Below are positions 26,774 through 35,895 of a stretch of 64,000 nucleotides of DNA, one piece after another. Source of the DNA: Clostridiales bacterium. GTDB taxonomy: Bacteria > Bacillota > Clostridia > Saccharofermentanales > DTU023. The notes beneath the pieces were generated by a model. It did no database searches. It was not told the DNA's origin and saw only the letters and a list, made by a program, of their open reading frames with translations. The stretch covers positions 62,001 through 126,000 of the forward strand of contig SFFI01000002.1 in the NCBI GenBank assembly GCA_004556925.1. Reading direction: 5' to 3'. A program made the translations under genes and the position numbers. Numbering within the stretch: position 1 is the stretch's first letter; every line of letters starts with the position of its first letter.

Positions 26774-27391
26774 TTAATGAAGGGTTAAGCTGTCTAAAAT
26801 GAGTTCTTCCAGGTCAGCTATCCCCTGCCCAGTTTCCGCAGATACGGAGAGCAAGAAAAAGTCAATGCCGGTCTCCTCTAGGAGGAATTGATGGATCTTC
26901 TGGCGCATGACCCCCTGCTGCGGCCTACTGAGTTTATCGGATTTATTCAGCAAAATAGCATAGGGAGCCTGTACGCCTTCCAGCCAATGGATCATTTCCA
27001 AATCCTGCCTTGTCGGCAAATGTCTCGCATCTAGAATATGCAGGATAAGCTGGATAGGACTAGTAGAATGGAGATAGTCATCCGTTAATTGTGAGAAGCG
27101 TGCCTGTTCAGCCTTAGAGCTTCTACTGAAGCCATAGCCTGGCAGGTCCACTAGATAAAATTTACCGGCTAGGTCAAAGAATAGTAAATGCCTCGTCTTG
27201 CCTGCTTCTTGGGCAGTCCTAGCCAAACGCTTTTGCCGGCAAAGTTGGTTTAAAAGTGACGACTTGCCAACATTAGATTTTCCTGCGAGTAGAACCTGAG
27301 GCAACCCGTCTGAAGGCAGATCCTCCAAACGGGTTACCAGGCAGGAAAATTTTGCTTTTTGAAAAATACTATCTGCTTGCGCTCTAGACAT
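26774..27391 (-). CDS. engB: Ribosome-biogenesis GTPase YsxC/EngB
   Basis: Small GTPase for 50S subunit assembly, 205 residues. GTPase motifs: G1 GKSNVGKSS, a G2 region with GKTRHLLFF, G3 DLPGYG, G4 NKSDK and G5 SAETG. Its ATG overlaps the livF stop codon as TAATG, so its translation is coupled to an amino-acid transporter operon. This is unusual company for a gene that normally follows lon or clpX. Confidence 0.95.
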   Translation of the reverse strand: MSRAQADSIFQKAKFSCLVTRLEDLPSDGLPQVLLAGKSNVGKSSLLNQLCRQKRLARTAQEAGKTRHLLFFDLAGKFYLVDLPGYGFSRSSKAEQARFSQLTDDYLHSTSPIQLILHILDARHLPTRQDLEMIHWLEGVQAPYAILLNKSDKLSRPQQGVMRQKIHQFLLEETGIDFFLLSVSAETGQGIADLEELILDSLTLH

Positions 27392-28104
27392 TAGGCTTTT
27401 TGTTCGCCCAGGTAAGCAGCCTGGACTTTCTCGTTATGTAGGAGTTCCTGCCCTGACCCTTCAAGGGCCAAGGATCCTGTCTCTAATACATAGGCATAGT
27501 CGGCAATCTCTAGGGCCTTCTTCGCATTCTGCTCAATGAGAAGGATGGTATTGCCCTGGGCATGAATCGTTTTGATAATTTCAAAAATTTCATTGATCAG
27601 GATGGGGGCTAAGCCTAGTGAGGGCTCATCTAGCATGAGCAGTTTGGGCCTAATCATCAAGCCACGGGCTACGGCCAGCATCTGCTGTTCACCACCGGAT
27701 AAGGTTCCTGCCTTTTGCCAAGATCTTTCCTTCAGTATAGGGAAAAGCTCGTAAGCATTCTCCACCCGTTCAGCAATGGCCGACTGATCCTGAATGGTAT
27801 ATCCACCCAAGATCAAATTCTCTTTAACCGTGAGGTTGGGAAAAACATGCCGTCCCTCAGGAACTAAGGCAATCCCTTCTTTCACGATATCCCTGGTGTG
27901 GTAATTCGTAATATCCTTATCGCCAAAAAGCACCTGACCTTTCGACTTGGCTACCTGGCCCATGATGGCCCGTAGGGTTGAGGATTTACCGGCACCATTA
28001 GCCCCAATCAGGGTCACAATTTTATTATCCTCAATGGTCATATTAAGGCCACGTACAGCCTTAATACCCCCATATGAGATATGTAAGTCATTAACTTTAA
28101 GCAT
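27391..28104 (-). CDS. livF: Branched-chain amino-acid ABC transporter ATPase LivF
   Basis: 237-residue ABC ATPase of the HAAT import family, with Walker A GANGAGKSS, signature LSGGEQQ, Walker B LLMLDEPSLGL and the LivF-type ALVPEGRHVFPNLTVKENL segment. It pairs with LivG under the LivHM membrane complex. It overlaps livG by 8 bp and engB by one base. Substrate is predicted to be Leu/Ile/Val or related amides; the family is broader than that. Confidence 0.94.
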   Translation of the reverse strand: MLKVNDLHISYGGIKAVRGLNMTIEDNKIVTLIGANGAGKSSTLRAIMGQVAKSKGQVLFGDKDITNYHTRDIVKEGIALVPEGRHVFPNLTVKENLILGGYTIQDQSAIAERVENAYELFPILKERSWQKAGTLSGGEQQMLAVARGLMIRPKLLMLDEPSLGLAPILINEIFEIIKTIHAQGNTILLIEQNAKKALEIADYAYVLETGSLALEGSGQELLHNEKVQAAYLGEQKA

Positions 28105-28876
28105 CTTCCACCCCTAAGTAAGCTTCAATAACCCTAGGGTTATTTTGGATTTCTTCTGGGACCCCACTAGCAATCATCTGCCCATGGTCCAGCACATAGA
28201 TGCGGTCGCAAATACCCATAACCACATCCATGTGGTGTTCAATTAAGAAAATGGTCAAGTCAAATTTTGCTTGAATTTCCTTAATAAAGGTCATCAGTTC
28301 CTGGGTTTCCTGCGGGTTCATGCCAGCCGCTGGCTCGTCCAAGAGTAAAAGCTTGGGATGGGTTGCCAAGGCACGTGCAATTTCCAGTCTGCGCTGCTTC
28401 CCATAAGGTAAGGAGGAAGATTGCGCATTCTTATCTTCCCAGAGGTCAATAGACTTTAAAAGATCTTCAGCTTCCTCTTGTAAGGCCTTGCGCTCCTGCA
28501 AGTAGGAAGGCAGGTGAACCACGTTAGAAAACCAGCCGGTCTTCATCCGGAGGAAACCGCCAATACAGACGTTTTCAAAGACAGAAAGTTGCTTGAACAG
28601 CCGGATATTTTGGAAGGTCCGGCAAATACCTAAGTCGGCAATATCTTCTGGCTTCATGCCTGTAATATCTTGAGGTGCTTGACCTTCATCTGGCTGGAAG
28701 AAAATCTTGCCAGAAGTCGGTTCATAGATACCGGTGACCATATTGAAAGCTGTTGTCTTACCGGCTCCATTCGGGCCAATCAGTCCAATAATTTCATGCT
28801 TGTCAACTTCAATTGTGGCTTGGTTTACAGCTGTTACCCCGCCAAACTGCATGGTAATGTTATCAAGTTTAAGCAC
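28097..28876 (-). CDS. livG: Branched-chain amino-acid ABC transporter ATPase LivG
   Basis: 259 residues with Walker A GPNGAGKTT, the LivG-type signature LPYGKQRRLEIARAL, Walker B LLLLDEPAAGMNP and the EHHMDVVMGICDRIYVLDHG switch region. It overlaps livM and livF by 8 bp on each side, consistent with one polycistronic message. Confidence 0.94.
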   Translation of the reverse strand: MLKLDNITMQFGGVTAVNQATIEVDKHEIIGLIGPNGAGKTTAFNMVTGIYEPTSGKIFFQPDEGQAPQDITGMKPEDIADLGICRTFQNIRLFKQLSVFENVCIGGFLRMKTGWFSNVVHLPSYLQERKALQEEAEDLLKSIDLWEDKNAQSSSLPYGKQRRLEIARALATHPKLLLLDEPAAGMNPQETQELMTFIKEIQAKFDLTIFLIEHHMDVVMGICDRIYVLDHGQMIASGVPEEIQNNPRVIEAYLGVEDA

Positions 28877-29867
28877 GTGACTTCCTCCTTTTGATTTTAG
28901 TCCTCCCTATAACCACAATCATGAGCAGCAAGGAAAAGACGACCATGCGGAGCCCCGGCAAACCATCTTTGAAGATGCCAAAGTCCATAGGCTCGTCTAA
29001 GAAACGCATGAGTTCCAAGGCGGAAGTTACAATAACTGCGGCAATTACGGTTCCCCAAATCTTGCCCATACCACCAAGAACTACAATCAAGAGGATGTTA
29101 AAGGTCAGCTGGAAGGTAAACTGCATCTGGTTAACCGTACCTACCATTACTGCCATCAGTCCGCCGCCCACGCCGGCCCAGAAAGAGCCAATGGTAAAAG
29201 AGATTACCTTGTAGCGGTAGGCATTGATGCCAACTGACCGGGCAGCAATCTCGTCTTCCCGAATAGCCACTAAAGACTTGCCCTTAGCAGAATTGGTAAG
29301 CAAGAGCATGAAGAGAATCATGACAAGGGCTACACCACCGTAGAGATAATAGGAATCCACGCGGGGAATACCCTTCAAGCCAAGCGCACCATTGGTAATG
29401 CGGAATTGGGTCCGGATCAGTACCAGGATAATCTCCGCAAAGCCCATGGAGGCAATCGCCAGATAGTCATCATTGAGTCTCAGAACTGGTAGGGCAATCA
29501 GGAAGCCGAGAATAGCAGCCAAAATGCCAGAGACAATCAAAGCCGGGATGAGTGGCATATTCAGGTTTTTCAGCCAATCATAAATCGGTTCTATGTTGTA
29601 GTAAGCATCTTTGGCTTCTGGCGGCATCGTTAAGACTGCCGTAGTATACGCTCCGATAGCCATAAAGCCGTAATGGCCTAAGGAAAAGAGGCCTGTATAA
29701 CCGTTAATCAGGTTTAGCGACAAGGCCAGGGTGATATAGATAAACGATAAGTTAATAATTTTACGATAGTAGTTATCCAGGGGCAGGAAATTGATCAAAA
29801 CCAGAACAGCGGTAAAAATCAGAAGGCCCAGGATATTCTTACGCGTAAAGACTTGTGAGCTTCTCAT
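28869..29867 (-). CDS. livM: Branched-chain amino-acid ABC transporter permease LivM
   Basis: 332 residues with about ten membrane helices. It carries the LivM landmarks LALSLNLINGYTGLFSLGHYGFMAIGAY near the N terminus and the EAA-like loop AIREDEIAARSVGINAYRYKVISF before the last helices. It starts one base after the livH stop. Confidence 0.94.
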   Translation of the reverse strand: MRSSQVFTRKNILGLLIFTAVLVLINFLPLDNYYRKIINLSFIYITLALSLNLINGYTGLFSLGHYGFMAIGAYTTAVLTMPPEAKDAYYNIEPIYDWLKNLNMPLIPALIVSGILAAILGFLIALPVLRLNDDYLAIASMGFAEIILVLIRTQFRITNGALGLKGIPRVDSYYLYGGVALVMILFMLLLTNSAKGKSLVAIREDEIAARSVGINAYRYKVISFTIGSFWAGVGGGLMAVMVGTVNQMQFTFQLTFNILLIVVLGGMGKIWGTVIAAVIVTSALELMRFLDEPMDFGIFKDGLPGLRMVVFSLLLMIVVIGRTKIKRRKSRA

Positions 29868-30755
29868 TTATACTTTCTCCTTTGCAGTCGAGCCAAAGAG
29901 GCCGGTCGGTTTAATGATCAAAATCAAAATCAGAATAATGAAAGCAAAGCCATCACGATAGTCATTCAGGGAGGGTAAGAAACCCACAATCATGATCTCG
30001 GCCATGCCCAAAATCATACCGCCTACCACTGCACCCGTCATATTGCCGATACCGCCAATAACCGCAGCGATAAAGCATTTAATACCAGGCATCATACCCA
30101 TGAGGGGCAGGAGCTGAGGGTAACGACAGGCGTAGAGGATACCACCTACAGCGGCCAATAAAGAACCAATTAAGAAAGTTACAGAGATAATGAGGTTAAT
30201 GTTGATCCCCATAAGGTCAGAAGCCTCATAGTCTGTAGCTAGGGCCCGCATGGCCATACCTGTTTTAGTCTTATTAACGACAAAGTGCAGGACCAAAAGC
30301 AGTATTGCAGTAACAACCGGGATGACGACCTGGATGATATTAAAGCTGACCTGGCCAACTTTAATCGACCGGTCTAGGACTTCCGGTACGGGGAAAGGCT
30401 GGGGCCTACCACCAAAAACGAGGATGGCCAAGTTTTCTAGTAAGAAGGAGGCACCAATTGCGGAAATCAGTACATTAATTCTTGCTTCCTGACGCAGAGG
30501 AGCATAGGCTGTACGCTCCAATACAATCCCTAAAAGCCCAGTAAATATCGTGGCAATCAGGAAGGCGGCCCACCAGGGTAAGGAAGTCAAGGTCATGACA
30601 TAGAAAGAGAGATAGGCGCCGAGCATAAAAATATCCCCGTGCGCAAAGTTGATCAAGCGCAGGATACCGTAAACCATGGTGTAGCCTATGGCCAAAAGCG
30701 CATAAAGGCTGCCTAGGCTGATCCCGTTGACCAGGTTTTGAATGAAGAAAGACAT
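29868..30755 (-). CDS. livH: Branched-chain amino-acid ABC transporter permease LivH
   Basis: 295 residues with about eight membrane helices and the LivH signatures LVNGISLGSLYALLAIGYTMVYGILRLINFAHGD and GMAMRALATDYEASDLMGIN. The ATG at 30755 was chosen because AAAGGA sits five bases before it; a longer frame to 30827 runs through the intergenic hairpin and has no ribosome site. Confidence 0.94.
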   Translation of the reverse strand: MSFFIQNLVNGISLGSLYALLAIGYTMVYGILRLINFAHGDIFMLGAYLSFYVMTLTSLPWWAAFLIATIFTGLLGIVLERTAYAPLRQEARINVLISAIGASFLLENLAILVFGGRPQPFPVPEVLDRSIKVGQVSFNIIQVVIPVVTAILLLVLHFVVNKTKTGMAMRALATDYEASDLMGININLIISVTFLIGSLLAAVGGILYACRYPQLLPLMGMMPGIKCFIAAVIGGIGNMTGAVVGGMILGMAEIMIVGFLPSLNDYRDGFAFIILILILIIKPTGLFGSTAKEKV

Positions 30756-30800
30756 ACGTATCCTTTCTGTAGAGAAAGAGCTCTTCTGATCTGATAAAGG

Positions 30801-30825
30801 GCGAGAGCCGCAGTACGGCTCTCGC
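30801..30825 (-). terminator. Intergenic hairpin between livJ and livH
   Basis: Perfect 10-bp stem GCGAGAGCCG/CGGCTCTCGC with a 5-base loop, followed on the minus strand by CCTTTATC. With only a weak U run it is likely a partial terminator or 3'-end protector that lets the binding protein be made in excess over the membrane parts. Confidence 0.65.
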
Positions 30826-30863
30826 ACCTACATATCTTGGTAACCGCTAGTATTTGCTGTTAA

Positions 30864-32156
30864 CTATTTGCTTTCGGGTTCAATAGTTTGCAGGTAAACA
30901 AAGGCGTCATCCTTAACCTGGTTAATAACAGCAGACTTAACAGCGTCACCTTCTGCATCTAGGCTAATGGTACCTGTTGCGCCGATGAAGGACTTAGTTT
31001 CGGCCAGGGCATCACGGATAGCTTGAGGATCAGCGGAGTTAGCACGTTGGATAGCATCAATTAAAACCATGTAGGCATCATAACCTAAAGCGGCAAAGGC
31101 GTTGGCATCTTTATTGAACTTATCCTTGTAGGTTTTCAGGAAAGCTTCAGAAACGTCATTCAAGGGCTTTTCAGAAGTAAAGTGGGAGGAGAAGTAAACT
31201 TCTTTGTTAATGTTCTCGCCACCAATCTTGATGAAGTCAGGAGATTCCCAAGTGTCGCCACCGAGCATAGGAGCTTCAATACCCAGGTCGCGGGCCTGTT
31301 TAATCATAAGTGCGCATTCACCGTAGTTACCGGGGCAGAAAATAACATCAGGATTCGCTTGCTTGACGTTATTCAATTGCGAGGTAAAGTCTTGGTCACC
31401 AGTTTTGTATGAGGCTTCAGAAACAATAGAGTCATCACCATTGGCTTCCTTGAAGGCATCTACGAAGTTCTTAACCAGACCTACGGAGTAGTCAGAAGAA
31501 ATATCTTTAATTGTGGCAGCCGTTTTGGCACCCAGCTGATTGATCGCGAAGTTAGCCATTACGGATCCTTGGAAGGGGTCAATAAAGCAAACACGGAAGT
31601 AATAAGGGTTGCCCTTGGTAACCATGGGGTTTGTGGGAGAGCAGCCAACAGCAGGAACTTTGGCTTCCTGGAATACAGGGCCACCAGCCATGGAGTTGGA
31701 GGAACCGTAAGAACCGATAACTGCATTGACTTTATCCTTGTCCACCAGGCGTTGGGCAGCGTTAGAGGCCTCTACCTGATCAGATTTGTTGTCAACCTTA
31801 ACCAATTCAATTTTCTTGCCCAGGACTTCGGGAACTTCCGCGAAAGCCAGTTCAATACCTTCATAGGTTAATTCACCGCCGGAAGCAGCAGCGCCAGTAA
31901 AGGGTTCAAATACGCCAATTTTAATGACGTCGCCATCTGCAGTTTCCGTTTTTTCTTCGTCGGATTTTTCGTCCTTTTCTGCCGGAGCTTCTTTTTCCTC
32001 AGCTGGAGTTTCTTTTTCTTCAGCAGGCGCTTCTTTTGCAGGTGCTTCTGTCTTTTCAGGGGCTTGTGTTTTTTCAGGTTTTTCTGCAGGGCTGCCACAA
32101 GCCGTGAGGCCGAAGACCATGACCAGGGCTAGCAAGAGAGACAGTAATTTTTTCAT
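30864..32156 (-). CDS. livJ: Branched-chain amino-acid ABC transporter substrate-binding lipoprotein
   Basis: 430 residues. Signal peptide with lipobox LTAC (Cys20), then a ~50-residue linker of repeated Pro-Ala-Glu-Lys stretches, then a type I periplasmic-binding fold starting IKIGVFEPFTGAAASGGELTYEGIELAF. AVIGSYGSSNSMAGGPVFQEAKVPAVGCSPTNP forms the ligand pocket. It is anchored to the outer face of the membrane and delivers ligand to LivHM. It is the first gene of the operon; an imperfect palindrome sits 19 bp before the start codon. Confidence 0.94.
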   Translation of the reverse strand: MKKLLSLLLALVMVFGLTACGSPAEKPEKTQAPEKTEAPAKEAPAEEKETPAEEKEAPAEKDEKSDEEKTETADGDVIKIGVFEPFTGAAASGGELTYEGIELAFAEVPEVLGKKIELVKVDNKSDQVEASNAAQRLVDKDKVNAVIGSYGSSNSMAGGPVFQEAKVPAVGCSPTNPMVTKGNPYYFRVCFIDPFQGSVMANFAINQLGAKTAATIKDISSDYSVGLVKNFVDAFKEANGDDSIVSEASYKTGDQDFTSQLNNVKQANPDVIFCPGNYGECALMIKQARDLGIEAPMLGGDTWESPDFIKIGGENINKEVYFSSHFTSEKPLNDVSEAFLKTYKDKFNKDANAFAALGYDAYMVLIDAIQRANSADPQAIRDALAETKSFIGATGTISLDAEGDAVKSAVINQVKDDAFVYLQTIEPESK

Positions 32157-32174
32157 AATCTTCCTCCAATTTTT

Positions 32175-32194
32175 GTACCCCCCTTGGAGGGTAC
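32175..32194 (-). promoter_or_regulatory. Palindrome in the livJ leader
   Basis: GTACCC and GGGTAC arms with eight bases between them lie in the 5' region of livJ, just before the ribosome site. It could be a repressor site or a leader hairpin controlling access to the start. Confidence 0.35.
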
Positions 32195-32414
32195 CCTTAG
32201 GTTAATAAGAGAAAGAAAACGCTCTTTTATGTGTAAAGCGTTATTTCCTTCTCAATTAGTTTGTAACTTTAGCACTTTATCAGTAAATTTACAATATCTC
32301 TGAACTTTTATAGCAGTATGCCCAGAAAAGGTAAGTAAAAAGGCTCCGTGGTTAACGTAAGATTAATGCTATACTAAATATTAAAATAAGCTCTTGAGGG
32401 GGAGGAGACCACTG

Positions 32415-33608
32415 ATGGAATCAGAAAACGTAGGCTGGAAGTCTTTTAAGTTCTGGCGTTACGGTGAAAACACCATGGAGCCCGTAGGGCCCATTGGCAT
32501 CATTACCCACCAGCTCAACCGAACATTTGCCGATAATATCAATAGCTGCTTACGCCGAAGACGTGAGAACTATGTGCAAGATTATCCTGAACTCTTGAAC
32601 TACCCAGCCTACTTACGAAAAGATTACCGTATAGAGGTAGATCTAAGCCGTTTTCGGACAGGTGAAGGCAAGGCTAAACTCCTTGATGACGTGAGAGGGC
32701 ACGACCTTTTTATCATTACAGACGTCATTAACAATGGTACCTATATGACGCGTTTTGGCCAAACCATCTCCCTCAGCCCGGATGACCAGTACATGGATCT
32801 AATCCGGCTGATTTCGGCCACCCAGGGTGTGGCAGCCCGTATCAATGTCATCATGCCCTTTCTCTATGAAGGCCGTCGCTATCAGCGCCAATCGCGGCAG
32901 TCCACAGACTGCGCCGTCATGCTGCGCCAGCTCTTCAGTTTTGGTATTAGTAACTTCATTACCTATGATGCCCATGATGGCCGTGTTGCCAACGCTGTGC
33001 CTCGGCACAATTTTGAAAACTTCCCTACTGCCTTACAGATTATTGAACGCATGCTGGAAGTGATACCTGATCTGCAAATAAATTCAGATAAGTTTATGGT
33101 GATCAGTCCTTCTGAGACTTCAATCAGCCGGGCTATTTATTACGCCACCATGATGCGGGTCCCTCTGGGTACCTTCTACCGTATCCATGAAAGAGATGAC
33201 TCCCTGGAGCGGGGTTTCTTAGGCGACGATGTCAATGGCCGTGATGTGATTATTGTGGACGACCTCTTTGATACAGGCGAGGCCATCCTTGCGTGTGCCA
33301 ACTATCTCAAGGAGCATGGGGCCAGGCGGGTCATTGCCGTGGCCACCTTCCCCCTCTTCAGCAATGGTCTTTTGTCCATGAATCAAGCCTATGATTATGG
33401 GATCATTGATAAGGTTTTCGCAACCAACCTCATTCGCATACCCAGGGCCCTATTTGACGCTCCCTGGTTCGTGCCCGTCGATATGAGCGAAAATCTAGCT
33501 TCAGTGATTGACGCCGCAAACCATGAGGCATCACTCAGCAAGCTCTTGGCCCCCGATGCCAGAATCCACGAAATCCTACACACCTACAGTGAAAACTTAC
33601 AAGCCTAA
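32415..33608 (+). CDS. Divergent PRPP-synthetase paralogue (first of pair)
   Basis: 397 residues after the ATG at 32415, which follows GGAGGAG by seven bases; an upstream TTG is not needed. It has the long-form Clostridia PRPP-synthetase architecture: RGHDLFIITDV, SPDDQYMDLIRLI, NVIMPFLYEGRRYQRQSRQSTDCA (ATP site) and FITYDAHDGRVANAVP. The PRPP-binding segment is VIIVDDLFDTGEA. The second copy and family members have FYKRRDY in the flexible catalytic loop; this copy has FYRIHERDD, so the lysine and one arginine needed for transition-state stabilisation are not evident. It may be a regulatory or heteromeric partner. Cotranscribed with the second copy 17 bp downstream. Confidence 0.8.
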   Translation: MESENVGWKSFKFWRYGENTMEPVGPIGIITHQLNRTFADNINSCLRRRRENYVQDYPELLNYPAYLRKDYRIEVDLSRFRTGEGKAKLLDDVRGHDLFIITDVINNGTYMTRFGQTISLSPDDQYMDLIRLISATQGVAARINVIMPFLYEGRRYQRQSRQSTDCAVMLRQLFSFGISNFITYDAHDGRVANAVPRHNFENFPTALQIIERMLEVIPDLQINSDKFMVISPSETSISRAIYYATMMRVPLGTFYRIHERDDSLERGFLGDDVNGRDVIIVDDLFDTGEAILACANYLKEHGARRVIAVATFPLFSNGLLSMNQAYDYGIIDKVFATNLIRIPRALFDAPWFVPVDMSENLASVIDAANHEASLSKLLAPDARIHEILHTYSENLQA

Positions 33609-33625
33609 AGGAGGAGCTAGGCAAA

Positions 33626-34891
33626 ATGACAATAAATAACGTTACAAATAGCAATTTCGGTTATCTGGATGCTAAGGACAGAAGCTATAACGTCTATAAT
33701 CAGTCGGGAAGAAACCCTATGCAAACCCATGGTCCTGTAGGAATCATCGCCTTAACCGGAGCAGAAGACTTTGCGGCTCAGGTTAATGCCAAGCTGTTAG
33801 ACCGGAGGAAACAATACTTAGAGGACTTGGATCCCAGCGACTCCTCTTACCTAGAGCCAGGCTTCCTGCGTGAGGATTATACCATCCCTATCGACCTGGT
33901 ACGCTTCTCCTCCGGCGAGGGCAAGGCTGTTATCAACAGCACAGTCCGCGGTCACGACCTTTATATTATTGTGGATCCCATCAACTACTCCAAGACTTAC
34001 AAAATGTTTGGTCAAGACAACCGCATGAGCCCAGATGACCACTACCAAAACCTCATTCGCACCATCCTCGCCATTTCTGGTAAGGCCAGACGGATCAACG
34101 TGGTCATGCCCTTTCTTTATGAAAGTCGTCAACACCGGCGGTCAGCGCGTGAGTCTTTGGACTGCGCCTACATGCTGGAAGAGATTTTCTCCTTGGGCGT
34201 CACCAACTTTTTGACCTTTGATGCCCACGATGAAAGGGTAGCCAACTCCGTGCCTATCGGGGGGTTTGAGTCCATATCTACCTGCTACCAAATTCTCAAG
34301 GCCATGGTTAAAACGGTCCCTGACATCTCCTTCTCTCCTGACCGCATGATGGTCGTAAGCCCGGATGAAGGTGGTATTAAGCGGGCCATGTACTATGCTT
34401 CTGTTTTGGGTTTGAGCCTGGGTACCTTCTATAAACGCAGGGACTACGCCGTCGTTGAGGCGGGCCGCAACCCCATTGTCGCCCATGAATTCCTAGGTGA
34501 ATCCGTCGAGGGTTACGATATCCTCATCGTGGACGACATGATTTCCTCTGGCGACTCTATGCTAGACTTGGCCCGCATTCTCAAAGAGAAAAAGGCCAAC
34601 CGGATCTTCTGCGCGACCTCCTTCGGCCTCTTCACGGATGGCATTGGGCGCTTCAACCAAGCTCACGAGCAGGGCCTTATCGACCATGTCTTCTGCACCA
34701 ACCTCAACTACCACCAGCCTGAGCTCCTGGATGCAAGTTGGTATACGGATGCAGATATGACCAAATTCGTAGCCCTCCTGATAGACTCCCTCAACCACAA
34801 TGCCTCAATCTCTGGCTTACTGGATCCTTCTGCCAAAATTAATAAGTTGATCAAAAAGCTCAAGAAGAAAAAGAAGCAGGAAGAACAATAA
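33626..34891 (+). CDS. prs: Ribose-phosphate pyrophosphokinase (PRPP synthetase), long form
   Basis: 421 residues. Makes 5-phosphoribosyl-1-pyrophosphate from ribose-5-phosphate and ATP for nucleotide, His and Trp synthesis. It contains MPFLYESRQHRRSARESLDCA, LTFDAHDERVANSVP, the catalytic-loop motif FYKRRDY, NPIVAHEFLG and the ribose-phosphate loop VDDMISSGDSM, matching the ~400-residue PRPP synthetases common in Clostridia. The N-terminal ~35 residues are Asn-rich and not conserved; the C terminus is Lys-rich. It lies downstream of a divergent copy and ends before a strong terminator. Likely the active subunit of the pair. Confidence 0.9.
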   Translation: MTINNVTNSNFGYLDAKDRSYNVYNQSGRNPMQTHGPVGIIALTGAEDFAAQVNAKLLDRRKQYLEDLDPSDSSYLEPGFLREDYTIPIDLVRFSSGEGKAVINSTVRGHDLYIIVDPINYSKTYKMFGQDNRMSPDDHYQNLIRTILAISGKARRINVVMPFLYESRQHRRSARESLDCAYMLEEIFSLGVTNFLTFDAHDERVANSVPIGGFESISTCYQILKAMVKTVPDISFSPDRMMVVSPDEGGIKRAMYYASVLGLSLGTFYKRRDYAVVEAGRNPIVAHEFLGESVEGYDILIVDDMISSGDSMLDLARILKEKKANRIFCATSFGLFTDGIGRFNQAHEQGLIDHVFCTNLNYHQPELLDASWYTDADMTKFVALLIDSLNHNASISGLLDPSAKINKLIKKLKKKKKQEEQ

Positions 34892-35008
34892 AAGTAAACA
34901 GATTTTGATCCTGAAAGGCAAGACTAAATAATTAGCCAAGAAGCAGAGAAGCTTGGCTGACCCTTATTGAGAGGCCACGTTTCTTAGGGCAAAGACTTTA
35001 CTTATCAC

Positions 35009-35056
35009 AAAGGGGCTGTCTCGCGACACTTTCGTGTTTTGAGACAGCCCCTTTTT
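35009..35056 (+). terminator. Strong terminator after the PRPP-synthetase pair
   Basis: A 14-bp perfect stem AAAGGGGCTGTCTC/GAGACAGCCCCTTT with an inner CAC...GTG mini-stem, followed by TTTTT. The A run on the other side may allow weak use for the convergent nagB transcript. Confidence 0.92.
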
Positions 35057-35130
35057 ATCGACAATTAGCCTCCTCAGAGGCCTCTTATATGTGCAAGGCT
35101 TTTATCTAGGCAAGCTTCTTTCAAGATGGC

Positions 35131-35895
35131 CTAGTCTTCATCCTCTTCCTCCTCATCAAAGCCATATTCCTCTACCAGATAACGTGCGGCCGGCTCATCC
35201 AGCATAATGACAACATCTGGATGCAGGTTCAGGATGCTGGCGGGAACTTGGCTTGTGACCTCACCAAAAACAAGGTCCGCAATCGTTTCTGCTTTTTCTG
35301 CGCCTGAAGCCAAGAGTAAAATCTTCTTGGCTGCCATAATTTGCTTCATGCCCATTGTGATGGCTTGACGGGGCACTTCCTCTTCACTTTTGAAAAAACG
35401 TTGGTTGGCCTGAATGGTAGATTCTGTCAAATCTGTGACATGCGTTTCCACGGGAAAGACATCGTCCGGCTCATTAAAGCCAATATGGCCATTCCGTCCA
35501 ATACCTAAGATTTGCAAGTCACGCGGAACCATATCCGCCAACATTTCATAATACATAGCGGCCTCTTCAGGATCTGCGGCGAGGCCATCCGGCAGGTAAG
35601 TCGCCTCAGGATCAATATTGATCTTAGAGAAAAGATGTTCCCGCATAAAAGAGACGTAGGACTGGTCATCCTCCTCCCCCAGACCGAGGTATTCATCTAA
35701 GTTCAGGCTAGTCACCTCGGAAAAGTCAAGATTCTCTTCCTCATGCATACGGACAAGCTCAGCGTACATACCCAGAGGCGTGGACCCAGTCGCCAGGCCT
35801 AAAACGCTATCCGGTTTCAATCGCACTTGCGCTGCAACTAGGCGCGCAGCATTAATACTCAACTCTTCATAGTTTTCAAATATTTGAATTTCCAT
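35131..35895 (-). CDS. nagB: Glucosamine-6-phosphate deaminase
   Basis: Converts glucosamine-6-phosphate to fructose-6-phosphate and ammonia. 254 residues from an ATG preceded by GGGAGG and overlapping the previous stop as TAATG; an upstream ATG at 35982 lies inside that gene. Motifs: LGLATGSTPLGMY (phosphate loop), LNLDEYLGL (catalytic Asp) and GIGRNGHIGFNEP (catalytic His/Glu). The last ~10 residues are almost all Glu/Asp, which is not typical of NagB. nagA is not in the window. Confidence 0.95.
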   Translation of the reverse strand: MEIQIFENYEELSINAARLVAAQVRLKPDSVLGLATGSTPLGMYAELVRMHEEENLDFSEVTSLNLDEYLGLGEEDDQSYVSFMREHLFSKINIDPEATYLPDGLAADPEEAAMYYEMLADMVPRDLQILGIGRNGHIGFNEPDDVFPVETHVTDLTESTIQANQRFFKSEEEVPRQAITMGMKQIMAAKKILLLASGAEKAETIADLVFGEVTSQVPASILNLHPDVVIMLDEPAARYLVEEYGFDEEEEDED

